The notes under the pieces were generated by a model. It saw only the letters and a list, made by a program, of their open reading frames with translations. It was not told the origin of the DNA and searched no databases. The position numbers were made by a program, and so were the translations under genes. Below, piece by piece: positions 54,217 to 64,000 of a DNA stretch of 64,000 nucleotides. Source of the DNA: Aphelidium insulamus (taxonomy: Eukaryota > Aphelidiomycota > Aphelidea > Aphelidiaceae); contig JAZDSV010000007.1 of NCBI GenBank assembly GCA_036784855.1, positions 248,001-312,000 on the forward strand. Reading direction: 5' to 3'. Numbering within the stretch: position 1 is the stretch's first letter; the number at the start of each line of letters is the position of its first letter.

Positions 54217-56459
54217 TCAATATCGTGTCCACGAATTAATGCCGCTCTGTGAATTATATGGAGGAATGCTGCTAGACGAGTACTGCACAGTGGACGATGT
54301 GGTACGTGCAATAGTGCGCGCTCGGGCAAGCCTCCGAATCCTGATGACAAGCATGACTGCTGCAGTAATCAACACGGCGCACAGAGCTGACGCGGCCGCA
54401 ATGAATGTGATGGAGCTGGTCAACTTCTGGGTGCCCACTGCTGGCTGTTGCAATGTGGTATTCGTTAAATCGGTTGTCTGAGGTGTGCTGATACACTGGC
54501 CATCAGCGGTTTTAATCATGTTTGCGGGACAGTCGGCATGATCAACCAGGAAACAATTGGTGTTGCCCACGGTTGCCTTGCGCGTCCCGGGTGGGCATTT
54601 GTTACAGGTAGCCCCGTCCCAACTGTAGTCAACGTCGCACACACATGCATTTATGGAGGTAGCTCCTGCTGATGGTGTGGATGTTCCCACAGGACACGCA
54701 GTGCATGGACTATTGCTAGTGACGCTCTTGTATGTACCAGGGTCGCAAGTGACACATGATGTGTTGTCAGCCGATCTTGTGTAGCCAGCTAAGCATGAAA
54801 ATGGCGTCGTACTGGTGCAGTAGGCATTTGGGATGCATGGCGCACAAGTTGAGTTGCCCGCTGTGATCTTGTACTGGCCCGTCGCGCAACCCGTACAGAT
54901 ACCCGGCTTGACCATTTCATAGTTGGGGGCGCAGACACAAGAAGCAGAGCTAGTGCCAATTGTCGTCATGCGTGCCGGACATGTTGAGCACCTTCCATTG
55001 CCGGTCAGAGGTTTGTAAGTACCTACTGGACAGTCCATGCAAGACAGCGAGTCCGGCGAAGGATAGCCGCCGGGTGGACAGGGATTGGAAGTGGTGTTGC
55101 GGCATGCAAGTTGCGGCTGGCTGAAGACATTGGCTGTCAAGTCAAATGTATATCTGACGAACACCTGGGTGCCAATCGCATACGCCAAGCATCCCTGATA
55201 AAACATCCACTGAGGACATCCACCCAGTCCAGAAAATATTCGTTGCACATCGTTCCACGTCTGCTGGTATGGGCATACCATCGCTACGTCATCAATAAGC
55301 ATAAACTACCATGTAAAGAACATACATTGATCCAAATCAGCCCAGCCAGTTGTATCGAAGCCATAGTCAGTGTTCCAGCCGGGGCGTGCATTCAACTGGC
55401 TACTGGTGATTTTCCACTGCGAACGTCCGTCAGACGCAGAGAATACTGCATTCTGATACAGCAGTGACGTGATGAAGCCTCGAGAATTGCCCCAGTCCGT
55501 GACGCGCATTGCAAATAGATACTTGCCCGGCACCAAGTTCAACCTCAGGTCCATGATGCGCTGCCATGCGTAAGGTACAGAGTATTCACTCTCTACAGCT
55601 GAAGCGTCAACTAACTTTACACTAGTCATGGGAGTATAGAATCATAGTACTGACCTCTGGGACCCACAACGGTATAGTTGGCCACGTAGAGCATGTAGTC
55701 ATTGTCTGCGGTTAGACGCACCATTAGCGGCTGTGTGCTGTCCGTCTGCGGACCAATGGTGTGCGATAGAATGGGATTGGTAGAGGTCATTATGCTCTCG
55801 ACCGTGTTCGCAGCCGGGCACAGTGATGGATCGATGGGTGGCAGAGTGATCACAACGCGGACATAGTACGTCCCAGCTACAGTAGTGGTGCACGTGCCAC
55901 CGGGAGAGATCCACGCAGGTTGAAGTGAATTGAGAGAGGGAGGCGTGACAAAGTCCGTAAATGGTTGCCCGTATGCGTTTACATCAGCTGGTGACACGGT
56001 GCAATTCACGGCGGAAGACCATGCGGCACCACCGTCGGGACTGGCAGAGTTGCCAAGCCAGTCCTGGGTGCTGGGAGCCACTGTAGACACTGTCCAGCCG
56101 GGCTGTCCAGTCTGCGTCAACAGTGAACCCGCGAACCACACCGACGCCATCAGACCCGTAGCCGTAGATCCATTGGTGTACGTGTTGACAGTGAAGGCGA
56201 GGGACAGCTGTGCGGCACTCACCCACAGCGTGATATTCTGCATACGATCGAACGCGGTGGCGGGAACTGCGTCCGTGGCAAGCGCTGCATTGTCCGAGTA
56301 GTGCGGCCCGATCAGCGTGACATTGGCCACCCGCAGCTGCCAGTCGTCCTTGGCCGCCACGCGCACTTCCAGCGGCATGTTGCACACCGCAGCTACCTGC
56401 ACAGCGCTGCCCACTGCAAGCACAAGGACGGTGTACGTTAAACAGTATAAGCGGGACAT
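54217..56459 (-). CDS. Receptor-like protein with duplicated ectodomain and cysteine-rich repeats
   Basis: Signal peptide MSRLYCLTYTVLVLAVGSAVQ. Two related beta-rich domains follow (LRVANVTLIGPHYSD and LYVANYTVVGPRG start the repeats). They are joined through a very short intron, best read as 29 bp (GTACTA...CTAG). A further intron (donor GTATGT) joins DQ to SMVCPYQQTW. The next 200 residues hold four to five cysteine-rich repeats of the ephrin-receptor/GCC2-GCC3 type (CMDCPVGTYKPLTGNGRC, CTGCATGQYKITAGNSTC, CVTCDPGTYKSVTSNSPC). A transmembrane helix (LCAVLITAAVMLVI) and a 35-residue basic/Ser-rich tail end the protein. It could also be two genes if the short intron is wrong. Confidence 0.7.
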
Positions 56460-56787
56460 AGTAGCAATAGTGTATAATATTTATAATAATACAAGTGTGT
56501 ATATGCGAGCACTCTGCACTCAATTAGTGCCCGGCGATTGGCAACGATGCTGTTTGGGTGACGCCGGCAGTAGCTATACATGTAGCGAGCTACAATTAAA
56601 CGTAAATATTTACATAGTGTATGCAGATACAGCGACGGTGCTGGGTGGACTACTACTGGTAGTATTTAGTATTTAGTCATGGCATAGACTCCCTTCTTAT
56701 CACATGGGAGAAGCTGGAAGGAGCGGGTCAATGTATTACATGTATTACAAAGCAGAGTATAATGATCATAACTCTCTGCTTACAATA
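56460..56787. other. Intergenic, divergent promoters
   Basis: AT-rich stretch between the receptor-like gene and the YqeY gene. Nothing specific seen. Confidence 0.4.
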
Positions 56788-57438
56788 ATGAATCGCGTGA
56801 TAATCACGGCTGGACGCGCGCTAAGCACCTCGGCAGCGCGGCGCGGCCCACAGACGCTGCTGCAACGCGTCCAAACCGACTTGAAGGTGGCGATGAAGGC
56901 CGTCAAGTCGGCAGAACCATCGACGGGCATGCCGGCACGCGTGGCCACATTAAAGTCCCTGTTGTCCGAGTTAAAGTACGCCGAGAAGGCTGTCAGTCTG
57001 GGTGGTGGCACATCTACGTCACAGACACCGGCACCGGCACCGGTACAGACGGAGGAGGCAGCGGTGGCAGTAATTCGACGCGCCATCCGCAAGCGTCAAG
57101 AGTCCATTGAGCAGTATGGCAAGGCCGGGCGACAAGACTTGATGGAGCAGGAGCGCCACGAACTGTCCATACTGGATGCATATATGCCGCCACAAGTGAC
57201 GGGCGAGCAGTTGGCGCAGCACGCGGCCGACGCCATAAACGCCGTGCAACGGGCGGTTGGTGGCCCCGGCTTGACGGCGCGCGACATGGGCCTGCTGATG
57301 AAGGAGATGCGGCACAGGGTGGACGCCACGGCAGCCGATGCAGCCACATTGGCCAAGTCCATCCGTGCGGCCATGGCCATGCAGGGCGACAAGAAAGCGT
57401 CTGACGTCGAAGGCAAAGTACGCGGCACGGCAAAATAG
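56788..57438 (+). CDS. Mitochondrial YqeY/GatB-domain protein (AIM41 type)
   Basis: Intronless. Presequence MNRVIITAGRALSTSAARRG, then the YqeY fold: LLQRVQTDLKVAMKAVKSAE, RVATLKSLLSELKYAE, AVAVIRRAIRKRQESIEQYGKAG, RQDLMEQERHELSILDAYMP and GLTARDMGLLMKEM. YqeY domains resemble the tRNA-binding tail of the GatB amidotransferase subunit; the role of AIM41 in mitochondria is poorly defined. Start chosen at the presequence; the upstream in-frame ATG at 56704 is not supported. The FAM210-like gene starts 34 bp downstream on the same strand. Confidence 0.88.
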   Translation: MNRVIITAGRALSTSAARRGPQTLLQRVQTDLKVAMKAVKSAEPSTGMPARVATLKSLLSELKYAEKAVSLGGGTSTSQTPAPAPVQTEEAAVAVIRRAIRKRQESIEQYGKAGRQDLMEQERHELSILDAYMPPQVTGEQLAQHAADAINAVQRAVGGPGLTARDMGLLMKEMRHRVDATAADAATLAKSIRAAMAMQGDKKASDVEGKVRGTAK

Positions 57439-57472
57439 AGTGCCTGACTACATCTGACTCTCTTCCCTGTCG

Positions 57473-58249
57473 ATGATTGCTTTGGGGCTGCGTGGACTTT
57501 TGCAGCGGCAGCCACAGCAGGCACTTGCTGCCCACCGCCTGCTGTGGCACTATAGTGCAGCTTATTCCCCCGCGGCACTGCCACTTCGCGCCCAACTGAA
57601 CGTGAACGCTTTGGCACGTCGTCGCCACATCTACACCCCGGCCAGCAGGTCTCCGCCGTCACCGACCGCGGGCAAGCCGCCGCGCCACCCAGCCGCGCCA
57701 CCGCGGACTCGCCGCACCGGAATGAAGCTGGCCACGCGCGAGAAACTGGAGTCCATGTCGTACGGCGACCGGTTCCGTCTGCTGTCCAAGGAGTATGGGC
57801 GGTGGGCGCTCGCGGTCTATCTCGGCCTGTCCACCACCTCCTTCTCCATCATCTACCTGGCGCTGCTCAATGGCGTCGACGTCCAGGGCTACATTCACAA
57901 GGTCGCCCACATATTCACGGCGGGTCGCGGTACTACTGACGGTGAAGGCAAGGTGGATGATGGTGCCGATGGCAAGGCTGCTATTGACGACACCGCGGCT
58001 CAAGTCCAGGTGTTTGATGCAGACCAGGAGACAGACGTCGCGGATGCCAAGCACCGCCAAGACGGCAAAAAGTTGGGGAAAGAAGATGTGAAGCCGTCTG
58101 GCACAGCACCGCTGTCGACCAAGTCTGCGGCCACCACGTTTCTGGTGGCATTTGCGCTGAACAAGCTGCTCTCTCCCCTCAAACTGATGCTCACCGTGGT
58201 GGTCACGCCAACTCTGGTGCGCTGGCTGAGGAGGAGGCCTGGCCGGTAG
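57473..58249 (+). CDS. FAM210-like (DUF1279) mitochondrial membrane protein
   Basis: Intronless. Long Arg/Ala/Pro-rich mitochondrial N-terminus, then a short coiled segment and the DUF1279 domain: LSKEYGRWALAVYLGLSTTS, IIYLALLNGVDVQGY, and, after an acidic, Asp-rich insertion of about 75 residues, ATTFLVAFALNKLLSPLKLM and VTPTLVRWLRRRP. FAM210 proteins are inner-membrane proteins linked to mitochondrial translation and cristae. The insertion between the two halves is longer than I would expect. Confidence 0.85.
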   Translation: MIALGLRGLLQRQPQQALAAHRLLWHYSAAYSPAALPLRAQLNVNALARRRHIYTPASRSPPSPTAGKPPRHPAAPPRTRRTGMKLATREKLESMSYGDRFRLLSKEYGRWALAVYLGLSTTSFSIIYLALLNGVDVQGYIHKVAHIFTAGRGTTDGEGKVDDGADGKAAIDDTAAQVQVFDADQETDVADAKHRQDGKKLGKEDVKPSGTAPLSTKSAATTFLVAFALNKLLSPLKLMLTVVVTPTLVRWLRRRPGR

Positions 58250-58457
58250 TATGTAGTGGAAACATTTGTGTGCCATAGGGCACTGAAACAGATAATATAC
58301 AACATATTGAGAGGAGCCTACGTGGATTCGATGGGTGCATACATATTTAGCATATGTGCGCTTAATCATCAACGATGCTGGCCATCGTGTCCTTGGCAGC
58401 GGGACTACTATTTAGAGGACAGCGTGGCAAGACTATTTTCCTTATCCAAATATTTAA

Positions 58458-59997
58458 CTACAATCCATATTTGATTAATGTCACAATATGTAGTGGCTCA
58501 TTAGCACAATAGATCTTACTTGAGGCATCACAGCAAGTGCATAGCTCATTTCCGGGAATGGCCCAGATCTGATCCACAAGTGGGTCACGGTTGTCCAACA
58601 TTTTGGTAGCAACTCCGACGGTACAAACTTGCTTGCACGCATATACACCGCCGTCAACAAGTTCTTCATTGGAACAGTCCGAGTCCGATGCGCGTGCAAT
58701 TCCAGCCCGAAGGGCCGCCAGCCACTCCAAGCAATCAGTTTTGCTTGCAGCTTGTAGCTTGAATAATCTGATGGGTTCATACAAATGTCCAAACAATCCG
58801 TACACCTACTTGGCGGGCGTGATCACCAGGAAGCAATTGCGGCGCCTGCCAGTGTATGCGGCAGTGACAGCGCAGAGGCGCAAGCTTGCGGCAATAGTTG
58901 TCGATTGGCTTTTGCCATCGATATAAACCAGGTTATCGCCACGCAACGTAAACAGGCGGCGATTCCATGTATAGATATACTTTCCATGACCACGCTTCAT
59001 TAGGTAACCAGATTTGCCGGGAGTATCTAGAGTGCTCACTGCATCCACCGTGGCAATGGAGGTATCAATGCTGGAAACATCCACCGCACTGTTGTCCTGG
59101 CACAATGTATTGGACTTGCCGAAAACATATTGTTCGGCGCGCTTGATGCGCAACTCGGCCGTTTTGTTCGCCAATTGCTGCATGAGCGGCCCCATACTCT
59201 TGAAGGGCTCATATTCGTCACTATAAAACTTGTTGTGAACCAGCCTATGATCAGGACGTTAATCGGGATGTCTGATGAGCGCTGGAGGGCGTACATGTGG
59301 CCGAGTTTCTGCGTGATAAGGGTATTAGGAAACGCGATAATATGACACTTGCAATACTCACAATCTGCATTGCGGTGAGGTCATTCAGGCCCTGCACCAT
59401 TTCAGCAGCCAATTTGAGGCTTGATGTGACAGCCGCGGCGGCTTCAGTCGCGACCACATCCATGTTTATCGGAGTAGCATAACCGTCATTGATGCTGTTC
59501 GGAGGCGTGTGCAGCTGAGTTGACGCGCTCGTGGACGGGGCAATCTAGATTCAGTGTCATTTATGATCACCAATAACACAACTGATTACATACCGTCTCC
59601 TGGAGACGCGCCGTGATATTGACCAAATTCTCGGCCGTCTTGTCGTGAGCGTAATCTGGCAGTCATCAGTTCATATGCACAAAGATGCGCAGTTGCAGTA
59701 GACATGATGTTAAACTGTACCCATCAACACTTGGCGGCGACTGTTCTGCAGGCGCATCGTCGAGTAGCCGATCGTTGCCAGTTTTCCAACACTGGCCACA
59801 CAGTTAGCAGAGAACTCGGAATGTGCAGTGCGCATGTACCTGCGGTCGGCAATGGTCTTCACGCGGACTTTTGTGTGTTGCACAAACACTTGAATCGTGC
59901 TGCTGAGAGCGCGCAGTGCGCGGTGCTTGGTCGAGGGTGTGATGTGCATCAATTTATCGTCGGTGGGAGTCGCGCCCATTTCAGCAGTCGATGGCAT
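58458..59997 (-). CDS. BAR-PH protein with truncated ArfGAP (ACAP-like)
   Basis: Membrane-curvature and phosphoinositide-binding layout of ACAP/ASAP ArfGAPs. The start at 59997 gives an N-terminal BAR-type helical region (RALRALSSTIQVFVQHTKVR, DYAHDKTAENLVNITARL, AAEMVQGLNDLTAMQI, EYEPFKSMGPLMQQLANKTA), assembled over several GT-AG introns. The PH domain is clear: KSGYLMKRGHGKYIYTWNRR, FTLRGDNLVYID, and LFKLQAASKTDCLEWLAAL. An ArfGAP-like start then appears, IWAIPGNELCTCC. The frame ends 29 residues later, without the second cysteine pair or arginine finger. The remnant after 58458 contains no continuation that I can see. Confidence 0.65.
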
Positions 59998-60551
59998 AAC
60001 AATGGTTAACAATGACGAAGGAGAGCGAGTATCAATGAGAGAGGAAGTTTGTGAGTGAGTTAATGAGAGCTGTGAGTGGTGATGAGAGGAGCGTGTAGCG
60101 GGTGAAAGTTCGGCAGAGTGAAGAGAGAATGTATTTTTAGACGCATGATAAGACGACGCGTCACGGTTAGTGCATGGCAACCATGCCGATGACCAGGGTA
60201 GCGGTCGTCTTAAACATATATTGTTCAATTGCCACCTGTACGATGACATTTGGTTGCCAGCCCGGCACTGATAGACGACAGTCGAGCGTTCCAGGGAATG
60301 GAGACCATATCATCATTCTATTATGGACTGTATCTACTGGAATGCACCCAGCTTATATTAATGTGCATAGTAATTTTGGCTCTTGGCGACAATGTGACTA
60401 CGGATGCAACAGTGCTTTAAGTACATGTGTTGTATTCATTACACACTAGATGTAAGAAAAACATGGCAAAAAGTATATAAGGACCAATTCAAGACACATT
60501 GCAGTGGCATTTAAGATAATTTACTTTGACAAGTGTCCCGGCCATTCATCC
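59998..60551. other. Intergenic between BAR-PH gene and SMAP gene
   Basis: A GA/CT-rich purine tract at about 60010-60110 (5' leader of the BAR-PH gene), then AT-rich sequence. No gene seen. Confidence 0.45.
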
Positions 60552-61902
<1,351 letters not shown>

Positions 61903-62005
61903 TGCGTGCAGCGGCGGTGCGGTTGGTGCGGAAAGAGCGTTCTTTGCGTTGGCTGTGTCTGGCAAACACACTGGCGCCCGCAGAAGCGTTTCAGACTAAA
62001 TCGCT

Positions 62006-62105
62006 CCTGGGAAATTGATTCCTAGGACAGCAAACTTCTGCTGGGAAATAATTCTGGGGGAAAATATGCCCAGGAAAAGGATTCCCGGGGAAAAGGATTC
62101 CTGGG
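62006..62105 (+). repeat. Imperfect GGGAAAA-GATTCC minisatellite
   Basis: Five or six degenerate units of about 17 bp such as GGAAAAGGATTCCCGGG and GGAAAAGGATTCCTGGG, directly upstream of the Vms1-like start. The neighbouring reading frame runs through it without stops, which creates a false N-terminal extension. Confidence 0.75.
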
Positions 62106-62122
62106 CATCGAGAACTTCCCTG

Positions 62123-63240
62123 ATGAATCAACGTATTTTCGCGCTGGCGGAGCGATGGCCGCGCCTCTATCCCGACTTGCGCGCCGATGAAGACGTCCCT
62201 GAAGGACAAGAGGCACGAGCCGTGGATGATGTAGTGGTTCCTGCTGATGCTCGAAGAGAGCACACTCCGACGCGCAGTGGTCGATCTTGTCAGCTGTGCG
62301 GCGTTGAAACCGTGTTTTCATCCGTGCAGCAGCAGCGGTCTCACTTTCAGTCGGAAATGCATGTAAATAATGTTCGTCTGCGTGCCAACCTTGGTCCTAC
62401 GGTTGCCGACAGTGGTGATGGTCGTCAAGACCGCGCTGAGCCGAGTGGTGACGATGGATCAGCGGATGATGGCGATTCCGACGCTTCTTCTGCGGATACT
62501 GCCCCGCGAACTGCTGGCAAACCAGAACTTGTACGGTTCTCTAGTCTCGCGCAAAGCATACACTTTGACATTGATCGCCGAGTGCTGTGCGCTCCGCCCG
62601 CTGTGCGTGGCGATACGGGCTTCAGTGTGCCAATGTTGGAGTGTCTGAGTAATGTTGCACGTTCCCGACACTGGTCCTTCTTCTTCTTCTCGGGAGGCCG
62701 ATTCGCTTACGCGGTGTACGAAACGGCCACTGACCGATGCATACAGCATGGCACTGCACAGCGATACACGGTTCGCAAAAAGCAGGGCGGCAGTCAGCGC
62801 ACGCGGGACGCGCAAGGCAATGCTCCGAAATCAGCCGGCGCGTCATTACGTCGACACAACGAGCGGCTATTAGCAGAGGTAATATTGTACTTTCCATGCA
62901 TGTAAGTATCAATATATTATATATAGGAGATAAATGACGCGGTTAAAAAGTGGCGACAGGAGTGGCTGTGTCGAGGCGACTTGGGACACCAGGAAATAGT
63001 TTGGCTCCATGCGCCGGGCACCTTTAATCGAACCCTGATAACAGATGCTCTGTCACTGCCAGGTGCGCATTAGATCGAGTAATGCAATGTTGTATATTCA
63101 TCAATGTAGACGATGCCGCCGCGCACATGCTGCGCACTGTGCCCTTCTCGGTGCAGTCGATAACGCAACAATCTATCCAGACGTGCTATGAGCGACTGGG
63201 CAACATTCGCATACACCCAGGCGCCGGCAGGACTCAATAA
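62123..63240 (+). CDS. ANKZF1: Vms1/ANKZF1 peptidyl-tRNA hydrolase (short)
   Basis: Ribosome quality control enzyme that releases nascent chains from stalled 60S subunits. A C2H2-type finger (CQLCGVETVFSSVQQQRSHF, then H) precedes an acidic linker and the VLRF1 domain: HWSFFFFSGGRFAYAVYE, QRYTVRKKQGGSQRTRD (the glutamine-bearing catalytic loop) and KSAGASLRRHNERLL. Exon 2 continues EINDAVKKWRQEWL and IVWLHAPGTFNRTL, and exon 3 RTVPFSVQSITQQSI. The protein ends about 40 residues after VLRF1, without the ankyrin repeats and VCP/Cdc48-interacting (VIM) motif of yeast and animal members. Start chosen after the minisatellite. Confidence 0.85.
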
Positions 63241-63613
63241 TAATATGATATCGCGCGTTTATCTTTATTCAAATTGTCGTAGCACAGTGTTGCCAGACTA
63301 CATACCATGGCGATAACCGTCTCTTGAGCCACAATTACAAAGTCACTCCCATATGTATCCCATAGGTAATAGTGTAAACAATACAAATTAGAAGCGTGTA
63401 ATGTATTGTAGCGGTGCAGCCATGTTACCGAGAGACAGCGCTATGTATGAAGTTTACTTACTGTAAACGCCACATTACGTCATTTGCGGTTGCGCATGCC
63501 AACTACGATCGATCGTGGAAACCTTTTTCTGCCGCTGCGTGTGCAAACAAACTTCTCCGCCGCCAACTCCGCCAACAGCGATAACCGTAGAGACAACGAC
63601 AACAACGGCAACA
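63241..63613. other. Intergenic, 5' region of ABCG gene
   Basis: AT-rich sequence then a CAA-rich leader just before the ATG at 63614. No gene seen. Confidence 0.4.
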
Positions 63614-64000
63614 ATGACCACAGGTGATAGCGCTGTCGGCGTTGTCTCCGGCTCTCCGGCACCGCCCGCCAACACTGATGTCGTGATCGAAATGCCCAAC
63701 AATGTCCCGACGGAACAAACTGCCCCCGCCGACGTGGATCCGAAGCATGAGGCGCAAGTGGCGTCCGCGGCCTCACTGGCCACCTCTAAACAGTCGCTCG
63801 AGATTGCCATTCAAGATATATCATTCCGGGTCAAAGTGCCTAGTAAGCGGGCGGAAGGGCAGAGCAAGCGCACCAAAGTGCCCATGGTTGACAAAGTTAT
63901 TCTGTCGGGGATCACCGGTGTGTTCCGTCCCGGCAAGCTTACGGCGGTCATGGGCGCCTCTGGCGCTGGCAAGACCAGTCTGCTCAATGTTTTAGTGTGT
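63614..64000 (+). CDS. ABC transporter, ABCG-type, 5' end only
   Basis: The open frame runs off the window. After an acidic, Pro/Ala-rich N-terminus of about 70 residues comes the start of a nucleotide-binding domain ([36 protein letters not shown]) and the Walker A motif [14 protein letters not shown]. The order NBD first and the [25 protein letters not shown]-type lead-in are characteristic of the ABCG/White half-transporter class. The last bases (gtgtgt after NVL) may be an intron donor. Signature motif, Walker B and membrane domain lie beyond the window. Confidence 0.85.
   Translation, partial: MTTGDSAVGVVSGSPAPPANTDVVIEMPNNVPTEQTAPADVDPKHEAQVASAASLATSKQSLEIAIQDISFRVKVPSKRAEGQSKRTKVPMVDKVILSGITGVFRPGKLTAVMGASGAGKTSLLNVLVC

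Noticed and set aside
62015-62122. Extended N-terminus of the Vms1-like protein
   Set aside because: It is a translation of the GGGAAAA-GATTCC minisatellite; the conserved region starts later.

Overview
This is nuclear DNA of a compact, intron-rich eukaryote, probably a unicellular opisthokont or a close relative. Most genes carry several short introns, usually 40-60 bp and down to about 30 bp, and neighbouring genes are often only 30-200 bp apart. Intron removal restores recognisable eukaryotic proteins: complex I subunit NDUFA8, UNC50, copine, SDE2, holocytochrome c synthase, a DEGS-type desaturase, p67phox/NoxR and UHRF1. A CCDC61/VFL3 homologue implies that the organism builds basal bodies and flagella. 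The NAD-isocitrate dehydrogenase resembles the yeast IDH1 regulatory type and the TPR-PB1 protein resembles NoxR. I cannot place the species. No prokaryotic operons, tRNA, rRNA, CRISPR arrays or complete transposons were recognised.

Layout. 0-9 kb: NDUFA8, CCDC61, mitochondrial Met-tRNA formyltransferase, an unidentified small gene, a DGAT2-family acyltransferase and a copine. 9-22.5 kb: a secreted three-module repeat protein, UNC50, SDE2, a V8-like secreted protease, a cyclase-family hydrolase, a two-PAH SIN3-like protein, an ankyrin-like protein, holocytochrome c synthase, an MDR dehydrogenase and NAD-IDH. 22.6-32.3 kb: four UHRF1-like genes on the minus strand, with a trypsin gene on the plus strand between the third and fourth. 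32.7-47 kb: sphingolipid desaturase, a secreted unknown, a Na+/H+ exchanger, a lipocalin-like protein, an unidentified four-exon gene, NoxR-like, a single-pass membrane protein, a hypothetical gene, GALT and ribosomal protein mL41. 47.6-64 kb: an IMP2-like protein, a coiled-coil/WH2 protein, a secreted unknown, an EF-hand membrane protein, a cysteine-rich receptor-like protein, YqeY/AIM41, FAM210-like, a BAR-PH protein with a truncated ArfGAP, a SMAP-type ArfGAP, Vms1/ANKZF1 and the 5' end of an ABCG transporter.

The most striking region is the UHRF1 cluster. One copy (A) has all five domains: ubiquitin-like, tandem Tudor, PHD, SRA and RING. B has lost the SRA, C keeps only ubiquitin-like and Tudor parts, and D has all domains but a diverged SRA without a recognisable NKR finger. 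Shared intron positions in the ubiquitin-like domain show that they arose by DNA-level duplication. This suggests a diversified system for reading chromatin and DNA methylation. Other recurring features are a high share of GC-AG introns (GCAAGT donors), stop-free introns of length divisible by three, and a 42-bp perfect repeat in front of two nuclear genes for mitochondrial proteins.

Exon joins were made by eye from reading frame, splice signals and remembered family similarity. Unannotated 5' exons are possible at several genes.
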